In this document: positions 44,066-56,488 of the stretch, piece after piece
Layout: each line of letters begins with the position of its first letter
How positions within the stretch are numbered: the stretch's first letter is position 1
DNA from: Euptelea pleiosperma
Lineage: Eukaryota; Streptophyta; Magnoliopsida; Ranunculales; Eupteleaceae
Assembly (NCBI GenBank): GCA_035048495.1
Contig: CM068548.1
Coordinates: forward strand, 3,472,001 to 3,536,000
Direction: 5' to 3'
Length of the DNA: 64,000 nt
Notes under the pieces: model-generated
What the model was told of the DNA's origin: nothing
Database searches by the model: none
The model's input: the letters and a program-made list of their open reading frames with translations, nothing else
Program-made: the position numbers and the translations under genes

Positions 44066-45038
44066 TGCAGGCTAGTATTTTTACAAGGTATGGTATGGGC
44101 AATCTCCCTGTCCATGTGCCTAATTCAACTGATTGTTTCTCAGATTGCAGTCCAACCTATCACATCACTAGCCCACATGGTCAGCAAACCGTCTTGTAAC
44201 ATGTGTTACAAAAATAGAACAAGAAGATGTTACACTTGTTGCTGGTGTCCTAAAGGTCTTAGTTACATGTTCTTCTACACATGGATATTAGGTAGCTAGC
44301 CTCACAAAAATAGCATGTTCCGACATTTTTAGCCTTTAGAAAAGTGGATCGCAAGTTAAAATATTCTGAGCTGTCCATTTCTACCGTTAAAACTCCACAT
44401 TTGAAAACAAAAGAAGCTATTTAGCTTCTAATCTCAACATAAATATGCATGCTTGAAAACAAAAGAACCCGTTTTGTATACGTACATCCATGCATATATA
44501 TACAGGCCATAAAATATTTAGAGGTAAAGAAAGCTTGAACATGAAAAACATAAGATAATATACATGAGAACAGAGGATAAAAAGGGACATGAAACAGAAG
44601 TCCAAGAGAACAACATGGTTACCCTTTGACATACAAGAGACACAAATGAAATAGTTTGGCTTGCCTCACCCATCTAGTTCATGAGATACTTTAACCCCCT
44701 CATGAGGACATTCTCCACAACCAAAACCAGTAGCTTACTTTGGACCAAGCAACAATCACTACTAAGCGGATAGCAAAATAGAATTTTCTGAACTTTTTGA
44801 CTGTGATCTTTTTAATTTGTTACTAGTGAATGTTCCACACAATCTTCTCCTTTGCCAATAGCACCACCACTAGTGATTACATATAGATATAAGACTATCC
44901 ATCTCTGTCCTCCATGTTGACTTCTTTTCTAGATTTAGGTGTTCTAACCTCAAATTCTGACTAAAAATAATAGCTGCAAAATCAAACATAAGCTTTGAGA
45001 GATAGTTCACATGATGATGTAGTATATGTAGTGCATAC

Positions 45039-45830
45039 CTTGACTACGCTTTCTTTTCATCTCATCCCGAAATGTGCAAAGGCTCACTAGGACCAAAACC
45101 GAGAACATGCTTGACCTGTTGGAAGCCAAACTTAGAGATCAGGCCAAGGAAAGTACTTATTATACTTTATTCCATCTCATTTATAGGACAACTACCAGCC
45201 TCATGTATGAGAGTAGCCGAAAGGAAGGTCTCTGCTTTAGCTGTCAAATGGTGAGGAGCAACATTCACATGTCCTGCAAACATAATAGTGCTTTTAGTTG
45301 TTCATAAATTAGATATGTACCACTTGATATGGGTAGTAGAAAACTGGTCCTCAAGAACAAGAAGCATTCTTCAAAAGGGAAATTACCGACAATTGCACAG
45401 CCCCACTGATCATGCTCACATGCCACTGCCCATGCAAGAGTGTTGCCCATTGTAGACCTCATAGTTACCAAAAGAACTAAGTCTGCACTAGTAACACCCT
45501 CTGCCAAAAGATGTGATTGGTTACTTACAGAACAATCAACTTAACAGATAAGCAAAGTGCAGTTATACTAGTAGTCCCTGAAAACTGGAGGATCTCCTTG
45601 ATGATTGCAAGCAGGTCTGCCAAGAAGTGAAGTCATAGGAGGTTCCCCAAGCTGGAAAAGAAAGGGAAGAAAAAGAAAACATAAAAATAAAAATTGACAT
45701 AAGCCTGGTCCACAGCTAGAGACCAACGATGAGGTTACCAATTAATCAATATTACCCACCTTCACAATGTCTCCAACACTCCTACAATCACTATCAAGCG
45801 AGTGACGAATGCATGTAAGTCCCATCAAAG
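45039..45830 (-). pseudogene. Captured fragment of a leishmanolysin-like zinc metalloprotease gene (M8 family)
   Basis: Minus-strand exons with introns still in place: about 45830-45760 (HSLDSDCRSVGDIVK), 45651-about 45574 (LGEPPMTSLLGRPACNHQGD), 45500-45387 (GVTSADLVLLVTMRSTMGNT, LAWAVACEHDQWG), 45273-45200 (GHVNVAPHHLTAKAETFLSA, TLIHE) and 45115-45039 (VKHVLGFGPSEPLHISG). Joining the last two gives the HExxH zinc motif (HE-VK-H), followed by LGF as in the plant leishmanolysin-like peptidases. The part between the second and third exon is missing. One donor is GC instead of GT, and an in-frame TGA and frameshift follow LHISG. Retained introns show DNA-level capture by the CACTA element, not retroposition. 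It cannot make an active protease. Confidence 0.8.
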
Positions 45831-47849
45831 ATGTAGAAATTGCTTCTAAACAGACCAACCAAATCTCCAAGATAGTTTTCCAAAATGTTTATGGGATAAG
45901 GAGATTAGCTCTCAAACAAAGAGTTTTTTATAATGATAAAGTTTGCTCAAGGTAGGCTTATGAAGAGCTCTCAAAAGTTAATCATGAATTAGGCAAAGGG
46001 TTCAATATATATAGCCAAGGAATAGGCTCTCCAATGATCAAAAATATCCAAAAAGGTGCAGGGGCACACTAGGGGTCAGGGGTGACTAAGATTAGGTCGA
46101 GCGCTCGAGCTCTATGCAATTCCTCATACATAATGTTGTAAACCTAGGGCACCCGAGCTGCAAAAATCAGCATAGATCTCCTTCGATAAAATGACCAATA
46201 CTTTGGCTCCAGATATCAAATTTGGGTGATTCAAAGTCAATTGGAAAGCTATCAATATTATCTAACCAATGATATATGGTATAAAAGATGTCAATAGATG
46301 TTTAAATACTCAAACCTATAAAATAGCCTGAAGTCAATAGGGACTTATACCAATTAGGTCCATTTTAAGTAAAATAGATGAACCCCATAACTTACCTGCA
46401 CCCACCATCATCGACACAGAATCTCAATACGCAATCTTGAAATAAAATGAATTTTAAGCTTATTTGAAGTCAAACAAGACCAAACAAAAGACTTGAAATT
46501 GATGAACAAGTCTACTATTATAGAAACTGGAAATTTAGAAAGAAAGTAGTGATTAGAAAAATAGAAGATAACTTCTTTTCTTGACCAAGTTGAGTACTAC
46601 TGAGAGATGTGGTATGTGGAGACCACTAAAGGTATCAAATCTAGCATATTAAGGGTCATAGAAGCGCAATGTGTGCCAACAAGGGATTTTAAACTACTAG
46701 CATAAACTTGAAAATTAATTATTTGTTGCAATTTCAACTCAATTGCTCATAGTTTAAAATTTGCTAACAAAATAGAAAAACAAGAACTCCAACCTTTAAG
46801 GAAAAGTGGAAGATTACATGGATTGATATCTCAAGTATTTTTTGTTCTTTAGCAAGTTTCAGTTGGTAAACGGTAAGTAGATATATTTCAATATCTTAAA
46901 ATATAAACAAAAACACTAGTCACAAAATACAAATAGGGAAAAGAAGCCTCTTTTTTTTTGTTTTCTCTCTCTTGGATTTTACATTTTAATTCATATTTAA
47001 GTAATTGAATTTTCCTCCTCGGATAAATGTTCAGTTTAGTAACTTGAGCGTAAATTCCCATCAAATCGCAATTGGACTAGTAAACAAGGATAATGCGATT
47101 GCAAGACATGGAGTTCATATGTTGCACTGGTTGATTAACGTTAATATGAAAAACCTTTGGCTCATTGAAGGAGACCGTACCATCTTTGGAATGTAACATT
47201 TGTTATAATTTTTTTGCATCTTTGATATATCAAAAATATTTATTATATATTACATTATATTTTAATTATTATGTCACATTATGAAGTTTAGTAGATAGAA
47301 AACATCATATGACGGGAGAAAAAATAAGGACAGTCTATTGACAAGGCTGACGAGAAGCAGCTTAGTAGACCATCCCTATTTTTTTTTTAAGAAGTACATT
47401 TCAAAACACGGCATTTATTAAAGACAAATAATCTACTATAACCTTATGGCATTTGTTGAAAGTTATAAAAGAAAAGACATTATTTATTTTATGACATTCA
47501 AAAAATACTATAAAAAGGCATATTTTGTTGTAGTGGTATAACCTTTTTTTTTATTTTTGAACCGTAATGAATCGAGAAAACTACACAAAGACTACTTGGA
47601 AATATTGTTCAACAAATGGTCAAGTCTTTTCGTAACTCAGATGAAGCAAGTAAAAAATGGCCTAACAGAACTCCAAATTACAAAAAGTTGTTTGATTAAG
47701 AAAAACTTAAGGTTTATGCTATAAGCTTGATTTACTTTCACACGCGTTCTTTTCACTTTTCTTTCATTAAGTTTTTTTTTTTTTTTTTTTTTATATGTGC
47801 AAGCTCTGCTATGCAGGTTCTAAGTAGAGTATGCTTGCTAAGTAGTGTT

Positions 47850-48184
47850 ATTATCGTACCTATAGAAGCACCATGGTCATCAATCAACGGCCAAGATTCC
47901 TCACCAATAGAAAATCTTGGTCTCTTGAATTTGAATTTCGACTCCCAATTATTTAATTTTCCTCAACCCTAATCGTTGGGTTTAAGGACATATTTATATA
48001 AAATTTTAAAATGTTTCCTCTAAATAATGAAAGGATTTACACGTTGCTGATTTACCGTCATCAACTTAAGGTAGTTACTGAAATGAAGGGGATTCGAAAT
48101 TCAATTCAATCGACCAAGATTTTTCATTGGGAAGAATCTTGGCCATTGATTGATGACCATCGTTAGGTACTTCTATAATACCTA
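47850..48184. mobile_element. 335-bp foldback, probable MITE
   Basis: The arms contain CCATGGTCATCAATCAACGG, CCAAGATTCCTCACCAATAG and AATCTTGGTC on the left, with their inverse on the right (CCAAGATTTTTCATTGGGAA, GAATCTTGGCCATTGATTGA). The loop is about 100 bp. No target duplication identified. Confidence 0.6.
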
Positions 48185-48624
48185 TGTGATCATTGTCCCT
48201 AAATCCAAACCGTTGATGGTCCTTGGAATTCACACACATTATTCCTAGAAGACTGTCAAATAGTTTGGACCCTTGGGAGGATGTGGTTCTCAAATTGATA
48301 GTATGATTGCCTTGCTACAAACATGATTGTTCCTTTCAAAATTAATAGTTGATAGTGGTGGCAATAGTAAGTTGTATCTTATACCAATTACGAATTCTAT
48401 ATCTAATGGTATGTAATATTTTTTCTTTAGAAATTATTTCTAAAAACCTCATCCACTCTTTATATAGTTTTTCATAGCCGAATCGGTGCGTGTTATGGTA
48501 TGTCACAGAGAAAAAAATGGAGCATATCTGTCACAAAAAAGAACAAAAAAAATAAAAATTGAATATTCTAGTTTAAAGATTATTTCAATCTACATAACAA
48601 ATCCCTGCGTAAAATAATCGAAAA

Positions 48625-48625
<1 letters not shown>

Positions 48626-48655
<30 letters not shown>

Positions 48656-48690
48656 AAGAAGAAGAGGAGAAGGAGAAGGAAGAAGAAAAA
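48626..48690. repeat. (AAG)n microsatellite
   Basis: About 13 perfect AAG units followed by imperfect AGG/AAG units. Confidence 0.95.
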
Positions 48691-49470
48691 GGCCATCACA
48701 AAGCTTACCGTTGGTTGATGTGATGGAGGTGAATCTCATCTGCTATTGACGGGGGCATCGCTAGTGTGCAAGATGGACGGCAATTAATACATAAAAAAAA
48801 AAAAAAAAACATTAGGTAACATGCACATTAAATCAATAAAGTGAAGAGGAAAAGCCAAAACTCCCTTAAACTTTTGGGCTTCAACTATTAAATAACTTGA
48901 TAGAATTGAATATTTCTATCTTAGAATAAGGGTATAAAACAGGCCAGGCTTGAGGCGGGCTGAGCCACGAGGCAAGTTAGAAATTTCGGCCTTATTGGTA
49001 TTTTTAGATGTTAGAATTGATTGTTATTTTCTCCATCATGGGCCTCATGAACATGTTCATGAATGATTAATACACCAATGATGAAAAAAATGCTCAAATC
49101 TAATAGCTAAAAATCACCAAATAGGCTGATTTTTTGTGTGTATGTCTACTAAGGGATGTGCCAAACATAAATAGGATCAGTGGGTGGGGGAATTCTTTGA
49201 AATTTCAAAATGGGTGGGGGAGCTTGACAGTGTGGCCAAAGCAAATGGGCCATACGGCCAATCACGTGAACCTCTTAACGGACTAGTCTGACAGGCCAAA
49301 ATTTACAAATACTAGAACGAATGTCCTACCCCTAGTTGTTAAATTTGTGAATTAATCACTTTTAGGTAGTATCCATGCTATACGAACAAACACATTAAAA
49401 AATAATTTGTGTTTTTATAGGGTTTCACGATTAATTAGGCCGATTTAATCAGGTTGCAAAATGATTAAAA

Positions 49471-50249
49471 GCAACAAAAAAACACCTAATGGTCCCGACA
49501 AACTACCTCCTTTTGCTCTCGTCTCTCTACCATCCCACCTCCCGCTCGCACCCCACCTCCCTCCTTGTGCAATCCTCTCTCTCTCTCTCTCTCTCTATTG
49601 AACCCGCATGTCCACACCACAATTACCAGACCTTCAACTCTATTCTCTCTCACACTTCACAATTCGCACTTCACTTTTAATTTCTAATTTAACTACAGTA
49701 TGTGGCCCACGCAAACTCAGATTAACGATTTGTACGTCCACTAGTCGAGTAAGTAGGGACCTATCAACAATCCTAAACTTTAACCTCTTCTAAGTCTTAC
49801 AAACTTTATATTTTAGTTGCGAATTTTTAACATCAGATTTTTAGATCATAGACGAATTAAACACGAATAAATACAATTACGTACGAACTATTATCATTCC
49901 TCAAATTTTTAGCCAAATTATTGTTCGAATGTTTTAAGCTCGGAACCAAATTATACTCGAACTTTTGCTGTATCCGAACTTAACAACTAGGGTCCTACCT
50001 CTAACCAAGTATAAATATCTAAAAGACAATATTATCGAGTGCACGTGTCCTGCTTTACTAATAGAAAAAAGAAAAAGAAAAGAAAAGAAAGAGAAGTCGA
50101 GTGCATCTGCAGCCGACTACTTTTTGTAGACTAACCCCACTTCCAAGTTAAAGTAGAGATTTTTTTATCTGAGCTTGACCCAAAAGTCAGGGTGATTGAA
50201 AACTCCTGACCTTCCGATTGATCAATTCTTTAGATGTGGGTAATCTTCT
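49471..50249. other. Spacer with CT microsatellite
   Basis: A pyrimidine-rich stretch (49500-49680) with (CT)n at 49576-49598. Its short open frames are Ser/Leu-rich artefacts of the composition. No gene seen. Confidence 0.45.
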
Positions 50250-50530
50250 CGTTGTTGTTGAAAAGAAAGTAAATGACCCCACCGTCTAACGGTATGTCTC
50301 ATCTAAGGGTTGCTACAGAAATTGAACAAACTTGATTACTCTAGATTCACCGATTGATGATAGAGACATGAATGACCCACCATCCCAAATTAAATAAAAT
50401 AAATAAATAAAAACGAACCCCAGTGCGTGTACATGTGGCCCCACCTAAGCACCGATCTAGATAGTTTGATCCAGAGAGAGGCAGCTGTCCATATTTTGAA
50501 TGTTCCAAACTTAAATTCAAGAACATTTGC
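50250..50530 (+). repeat. Segment duplicated in inverted orientation at 54405-56488
   Basis: This segment matches the reverse complement of 54405-54616 joined to 56420-56488, without the solo LTR that splits the other copy. It therefore shows the pre-insertion (empty) site AGGGTTGCTAC at about 50307-50317. The match covers TTGAACAAACTTGATTACTC, GACATGAATGACCCACCATC and CAGCTGTCCATATTTTGAAT. Confidence 0.88.
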
Positions 50531-52044
50531 CGGTTTGCTCCCTTGTTGCAGGTATTATCTATTTGGAAAAAGATAGCTTAGAAAAGATTTTATGTGCTGT
50601 AACCCATGTCCATCTTCTACATTTTTCAGGGCCTAGTCCAATTAAAGAACAACTGGATCAAGTGGACTGACATCAGCTAGCCCTATTCTAGGGTTGTTGG
50701 GCCTGGTTGGAAACCTAATAATGGGGCCAGCCAGGTCAGTCCAGGTCCAACTTTTCTAGCCTGGAAGAAACGATTCTATATAGTAACCTCTTTTAAAAAA
50801 GACCACATATGGTCCTGTTTCAAAGGCAAAATCTACAAAAAGTGGGCCTCACATGGTTGTCAAACATAGGTCAGAACAACTGGACCTAGACAGACCTTGG
50901 CTGTTTTTCTTTTTTTTTTTGGAAGTTTCCAAGTAGGCCCAATTAGATTTCTTAGTTGTAAATTATTTATTATTATATTCTGAATTAAGTTGCTACATCT
51001 CAATCTCTTTTAGCTGTTATGTCCAGCTGTGCTGCCTTTTACTTCCAGTAAAAGCCACACTGAAAAAAGTCTAAGAACAATTTGAAGAAAAAGAAAAACA
51101 GATGTGTACCTAATCCTTACCTTAATTGTTATTATTATCAATATTTAAAAATTAAAAAAAAAAAATCCCTAACCGAAATAAACGTTTTCGAGTACATCGG
51201 TTAGTCGGGTAATCAGTACGATTAACAACCTTAATCATTAAGTCAAACTAATTGTGAGTAGAAAGAATTGTGGGTCAACCTCCTTGAATTTTCTATAAGC
51301 AGGGAACGTGCCGGCCCTGACATTGCAAAGATGAAGATCATCGATGCCCTTGTCGCGCGCGATCAAATCTGCTAACTTATTCTTACATTTAAGAGTTATG
51401 AAATCTTATAATTAGTTTTACTAGAGCATTTCAATATTATAAAAGCAAGGTTTAAAAAAAAAAATGGGTCGTTATTATGATACGCTCCAAGCCCTTACTT
51501 AACATTACAACCGCCGCATTTTCTCCCTTGTACATTACTAGTGGGTGGCCCATGCCCCCGGCACTCTCGGACAAAGCGTTTGCCAAAATTGGGTGTGAGT
51601 GGCTGAGATCATCTCGGCCATCCTTTCTGAAGCCGGATAAGAGGGGGAGACAACTTCCCTGTTTTGTTATATATATTTTACTGTTATTAATGTTATTTTG
51701 AAAGCAAAAAAAATCATTATGGCGTGCAAAACAGTTACATTATATGTCTATTATAACATTATAACAGACGTATTTAAACCATTGTTTAAAACACGACTAT
51801 TATAAAAAATATATATATAATGGTCGTACTAATGATAACGCACTATCCCTACGTCCAAATTTAAATCCAAAAACGCTATAACAAGCCGAATGGAAATAAG
51901 AGCCGCTCTTTTCCGAAAAAAATATTTGTTTATTATCCAGGTTTTTTAAAAAAAAATAATAATAAAATATTAATATTCAAATTTTTTTTAGGATTTGACC
52001 CATTACAATGGTAACATTAAGGGATGTTATAATGTTACTAGTGG
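50531..52044. other. Spacer
   Basis: No gene seen. AAGGTTTAAAAAAAAAAATG at 51450 and TTGTTTAAAACACGACTAT at 51782, with CGTTATTATGA-type words between, may be a decayed member of the AAGGTTTAAA element family seen at 57523. Confidence 0.4.
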
Positions 52045-52520
52045 GACACACCTGCGTTACACGTGAGTGAGTGTGGGGGCCTCTTTTGAAGAAATGGCAA
52101 AATAAGATAGTTTCAAACCGAATGGCAGTTTGAAAAATTAGTTTGGAGGGGTGAATTTGTAAGTTGTGGTAACTCAAGACACAATTAGAAATTCAAAATT
52201 CTAAAGTTGTCAATACGCATTGTTACTAAGGGTACTAGTTTTGGAAATATGAAAGTTATGGCATAAAAAGTAATTAAGTTGTTATTAAGGAACTATTTTG
52301 AAAAAATTAAAATAATGACATGTTAAATAATTAAATGGTTAAAAGGGATTATTTTGAAAATATGGATAAAATGGCGTGGTAAGTAATTTAGTAATAAATG
52401 GGCTTTACTGAAAATGTAATAAATGGCATGGGAAGTAATTAAGTATTTAAATATGTGGTAAGCTCGTTTTAAACCAAAAAAATTGCTTTAATAATGGATG
52501 AGAGCAGTGAAGGGGCATTT
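52045..52520. repeat. Second copy of the dispersed repeat seen at 25715-26570
   Basis: It shares GAGTGAGTGTGGGGGCCTCT, GAAGAAATGGCAAAATAAG, TTAGTTTGGAGGGGTGAATT and the AATGGCATGGGAAGTAATTA series. Confidence 0.6.
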
Positions 52521-52525
52521 AATAA

Positions 52526-52895
52526 AAGGGTGGGGCTCGGGGGACCCCCATTTTTTACACCCATTTTGGCATATACACGTGGTAAATGAATCAATGGCTG
52601 ATTTTTGGTTAGGATGATCTCCATACCACATGTAGATCACCCCAACAAAAAATCAGCCCATTCTGAAATTTCTAATCCCCATCAAATGTGGTTTTCAAGT
52701 TACACAATAAAAATCGACGTCCATAGTTCATCAACTTCTAAACCAGTCTACGAATATTGGAATATTTTAAATTTTTCTGAGGATGATCTCCTCACCATAG
52801 AGATCATCCTCACAAAAAGTCAGCCATTGATTCATCTTCTACGTGGGTACGCCAAAACGAGTGTTAAAAATGGGGGTCCCCTGAGCCCGACCCTT
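52526..52895. mobile_element. 370-bp foldback MITE, second family
   Basis: The ends are inverted (AAGGGTGGGGCTCGGGGGAC ... CCCTGAGCCCGACCCTT). Arms carry GAATCAATGGCTGATTTTTG and GGATGATCTCC. It is flanked by AATAA at 52521-52525 and 52896-52900. A relative with the same core (ATCAATGGCTGATT, GATGATCTCCTCACC, ATGTGGGTTTCAAGTT) lies at 59136-59505. Confidence 0.75.
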
Positions 52896-53208
52896 AATAA
52901 AACTGTTCTATATCTAGTAGAAAAGTTCTCAGAACATTTAATAAACTAACAGGCTAGCTACCAAAAAATCAAAAGAACTAATAATTGCCAAGGGGAAGGT
53001 CATGCAAGCGTCGTGTGGCAACCCATGTTTTGGTTTTAAAATAGTAATAGATAGGTAATCGACCATTTAAACCTTGTTCTAAATTATCTTCTAATATCTA
53101 TTCTACTTATTAGAGAGTAAAGGCCCTTCTCGTGTTCCGCCAAAATGCCCCCAAATGCCCTACTTTGCTTCACGCTTCTTTTTTTTAAGTAGAATAGATG
53201 AAAAGGGG

Positions 53209-53394
53209 TGTTGTAACAGTTCTTACGAGTTTAACGGTGGAGTTGGTGTCCAAATCAAAATATGGGCATGCTTCTCTTGAGAAAGCTCAAGACATTGAGA
53301 ATTTTATTCATTGATTTTCTCATTATCTCAGAATTACATTCATAGTTGTGGTCTTCCACAAATTAAGCAACTTTTACTTAAAATTAAGGAAACA
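53209..53394 (-). repeat. 3' LTR of the gypsy element
   Basis: Matches 56823-57052 except for an internal deletion of about 44 bp before AAAATTAAGGAAACA. Confidence 0.75.
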
Positions 53395-53472
53395 ACCTTC
53401 TCCTCAAGGTTGAAACCTGGAAATCATAAAGAGAAGTCAGTCCGATATGATTAACCCATAAAGCATCACAAT

Positions 53473-54400
53473 CTAGCGAGTCCAACGATGATCAATCATA
53501 GCTTTCAGAACGGGGTCGATAATGCAAGCATCCGTCAGAGTTGGAATTGTGGGGTTAATAGAAATAGTAGGACTAACACATTTCTTAAGATGCGACACAT
53601 GAAATACTGGATGTAACTTGGTTCCCAGTGGCAATTCCAAGTGGTATGCGACCATCCCAGTATGCTTGAGAATCTTATACAGTCTGAAGAAATGGGCCGC
53701 CAATTTCTAATTTGACCTCTGAAAGAGCGATGATTGGTGATACGATTGCAATTTGAGGAAAATCATGTCTCCCACTTCAAGGGAGTGTTCCGATTGGTAT
53801 TGATCTGTTTGCAATTTGATGCGGATGCGTGCCTTGGCAATATTCTCTTTGAGATTGCGGAGAAGGGCATCTCGATCTCAAAGCTCAAGTCCACCATTTC
53901 TAGCTATCACCGTGGAGCCGACAGTGTAAGTTGCAAGAGTGGGTGGGGAATGCCCATAGGCCGCCTCAAACGGAGTCATTCCAAAGGTGGAATGGAACGA
54001 CGTATTATAACTCCACTCAGCCCAAGGAAACCACTTATCCCACTATTTTGGCTGATCACTTGCACGACAACGTACGTAAATTTTCAGACAATGAATTAAT
54101 ATCTCCGTTTGACCATCAGTTTGTAGGTGGTAGGCCAGTCTTCAACTGCGTGCCAAGCAAAGTCAAAAATGCTCCCTAATATTGACTCAAAAATATGGGA
54201 TCCCGATCACACACAATCGAACGTGACATACCATGCAGTTTGGCGACCTCCTTCACAAAGAGTTCGGCCACAATACGAGCGATGTAGGGTGTAATAATGC
54301 ACCAAAATGTGCATACTTTGAAAGGCGATCCACCATGACAAAAGTTAACATTTTTTCATAGACATGTCATCCCAAATATAATCCGGAGTCGGCAAATATA
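53473..54400 (-). pseudogene. Gypsy integrase C-terminal half with chromodomain-linked region
   Basis: The minus strand from about 54370 gives LTFVMVDRLSKYAHF (integrase core), SLCVIGIPYF-like and GQWFPWAEWSYNTSFHSTFG with TPFEAAYGHSPPTL. Then comes FFRLYKILKHTGMVAYHLEL and HPVFHVSHLKKCV (53703-53560). The frame switches several times, so it is non-functional. Confidence 0.85.
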
Positions 54401-54404
54401 TAAA

Positions 54405-54616
54405 TGTTCTAGAATTGAAGGTTGGAACATTCAAAATATGGACAGCTGCCTCTCTGGATCAAGCTATCTATATCAATGCTTTGGTTGGCCACATGTACAC
54501 GCACTGGGGTTCATTTTTATTTATTTATTTTATTTGGGATGGTGGGGTCATTCATGTCTCTATCATCAATCAGTGAATCTAGAGTAATCAAGTTTGTTCA
54601 ATTTCTGTAGCAACCC
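54405..54616 (-). repeat. Inverted copy of the 50.25-50.53 kb segment, first part
   Basis: Reverse complement of 50318-50530 with scattered substitutions. The copy continues at 56420-56488 on the far side of the solo LTR. Confidence 0.85.
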
Positions 54617-56419
54617 TGTCACGCCCCGGATCCAGCACCCAAATCCGACCCAAATGCCTGAAAAATGACATGTTTATCCAAGATCCAGGGTGTGATAAAA
54701 ATAAAAATAAAAAAATACTCTAAAATAATTTTTAAAAATGATCATAATTTATAATATATTAAAATAAAAATATTTTATAAAGACGTTTTGGCTAAAACTT
54801 CTATTTGATAGGTTTCTTTAATTAACTTTTCAAAATTTAAGCGGATAGGTGTAAAGTTTTCAAAACAATATAATTAAAAAAATTCTATTAATTCTTTACT
54901 ACTAAAAAATTATTTTTAAGCATCTTTTGTGAATGCACTTTGCTCAAAAATATCATTTACTATTTTATTTTAACAGTTTGACCAGAAATCTGCCATAACG
55001 ATATCGGTACCCGGGTAATACGTAAACTAATTATAAGTACCTCCATAAAAATCAATGCATTTGTTAAGGATTCATGATCATATATCTAAAGGGTTAAATC
55101 AAAGAATCTAAAAAGTCAAATATTGATCATCTACGTGATTCTAAAAAATTAAACAAAATTTTAAATAACAGACAATGTGAGTCTTTAACAATTATGCATA
55201 TGAAAATGATACAAATAATAAATATATAGAGTCCCGAATCAATCTCATCGACATTCTTAATTGTCCATCTGATCTTCTCATGCTATGGTCCTAATCGATT
55301 GCATCAAATCTGAAATTCACACCATCCTCAATTGAGTCTGAAATGTTTAGTAAGTACCATAAGCTAAAGCTCAGTAAATAGTCCACTATACACTGCAAAT
55401 ATATCACAGATAATATCACATATTCTAACTAAAAAATCATGACATATTCAATGCATAACAGATAATATCAACCAGTGACGTTAATCAAGAATAATAAATC
55501 TTTCTCACAATTAGTCCAATATCATTATATTCATACGATTATAACTACAACCCAATTTTGGGTCTCATTCTCCTTCACACGCCGAGTGTAACCAAAAAGC
55601 TCTTCTGTATGGGTGTGGGGTTTTTCACCCTAGGGCTTTATACCCTTCTTAATTTTTATTTTCACGGATATCCATTAGGATCACACCCAAACTAATACTT
55701 CAACATTATACAAAATCATTATCTATAACCTTTTTTTTATGATACATCGGCCGATCCGATCAGATTCAAATCACAATAATATCCACAATATCATCAATTA
55801 AGCATATACATATAACATGATTAATAAAGTAAAATAAGAGAAATTATCTATTAAAATATGTAGGTGTACCAACCTTGTCCGTTGATCTTCATCCGAACTT
55901 AAATTAATGGTGAAAAAGCAGCCGCGGGTATTTTTATCAATCGTCGTTGGATGAAATCAGGATTCAAGTATGTCGAACATCTCGAAAGTATGGACATTTT
56001 TGTCTAAAGAAATAGTCTCAAAGGATGAGACATTGTGTTTTTAGGGCTGTCAAAACTCTCAACGATTTGTAATGGAGAACTTTCCAATTGTGAAAAAAAT
56101 AAAAATGTGTAAATTTTTGGGAGATTCTTCTATTTTTAATAGTTGCTAAAAGAGAATAGTAAGTCTTTATTTATTTATTTGTGTAATTAATTATCATTGA
56201 TAATTTATTTAAATAATTTCTTTATTTTTAAAGTTCAAGTCTTTGATTAGGGAAACATTTTCATTATTTCTAAAAGGCTAAAAATTATGAAAAATTTTAA
56301 TTAAGACAATTAATGTGTAACTCAAAGATATTAATTATTTTAATTTTATCGTTAGTCGAAAATACCCTTCTAAATATAAATTACTCTAATACCCCTAAAC
56401 AAAAGTTCAGGGTATTACA
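54617..56419. mobile_element. Solo LTR, 1803 bp, with 5-bp target duplication and a paralogous empty site
   Basis: It begins TGTCACGCCCCGGATCC and ends GTTCAGGGTATTACA. It is flanked by AACCC (54612-54616 and 56420-56424). The inverted duplicate at 50250-50530 carries a single AACCC (as GGGTT) at the same position, proving insertion here. It has a TTTTTCACCCTAGGGC block (55621-) and AT-rich ends, and no coding region. Same family as 1817-5160, opposite orientation. Confidence 0.92.
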
Positions 56420-56488
56420 AACCCTTAGATGAGACATACCATAACATTAACCGTTAGATCGCAGGGTCATTCACTTTCTTTTTCGTAC
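56420..56488 (-). repeat. Inverted copy of the 50.25-50.53 kb segment, second part
   Basis: Reverse complement of about 50250-50317 (ATGAGACATACC, AACCGTTAGATCG, GTCATTCACTTTC). Confidence 0.8.

Larger units (their letters stand above)
40549..47535. mobile_element. CACTA (En/Spm-type) element, 6987 bp, non-autonomous, with captured gene pieces
   Basis: The left end is CACTACACCAAAATAGACCT. The right end in reverse complement is CACTACAACAAAATATGCCT. The subterminal left region has many palindromic ATGGCGTTTxxTGAACGCCAT repeats (40563-40850). The right end has weaker ATGGCATTT/ATGACATTC words. Flanking triplets TTA (40546-40548) and GTA (47536-47538) differ at one base, so the 3-bp duplication is imperfect. 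No transposase domain is recognised. The inside carries a leishmanolysin-like gene fragment (45039-45830), an exon-like open frame (43144-43353) and a MITE right arm (43965-44065). Confidence 0.82.
47539..49470. other. Spacer with a foldback, a microsatellite and a MITE arm
   Basis: An imperfect inverted repeat spans 47850-48184 (GGTCATCAATCAACGGCCAA and its inverse GGCCATTGATTGATGACC). An AAG microsatellite is at 48626-48690. A MITE-core right arm is at 49085-49190 (CACCAAATAGGCTGATTTTT, ACTAAGGGATGTGCCAAAC). No gene seen. Confidence 0.5.

Noticed and set aside
44090..44299. Cys-rich small protein inside the CACTA element
   Set aside because: Cys content comes from a short TGTTACA-rich stretch. 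No signal peptide or conserved spacing.
40546..47538. Perfect 3-bp duplication of the CACTA element
   Set aside because: The flanks are TTA and GTA, one mismatch, so it is not claimed as perfect.
49489..49793. Small genes at 49489-49680 and 49608-49793
   Set aside because: Pyrimidine-rich, overlapping frames with no domain.
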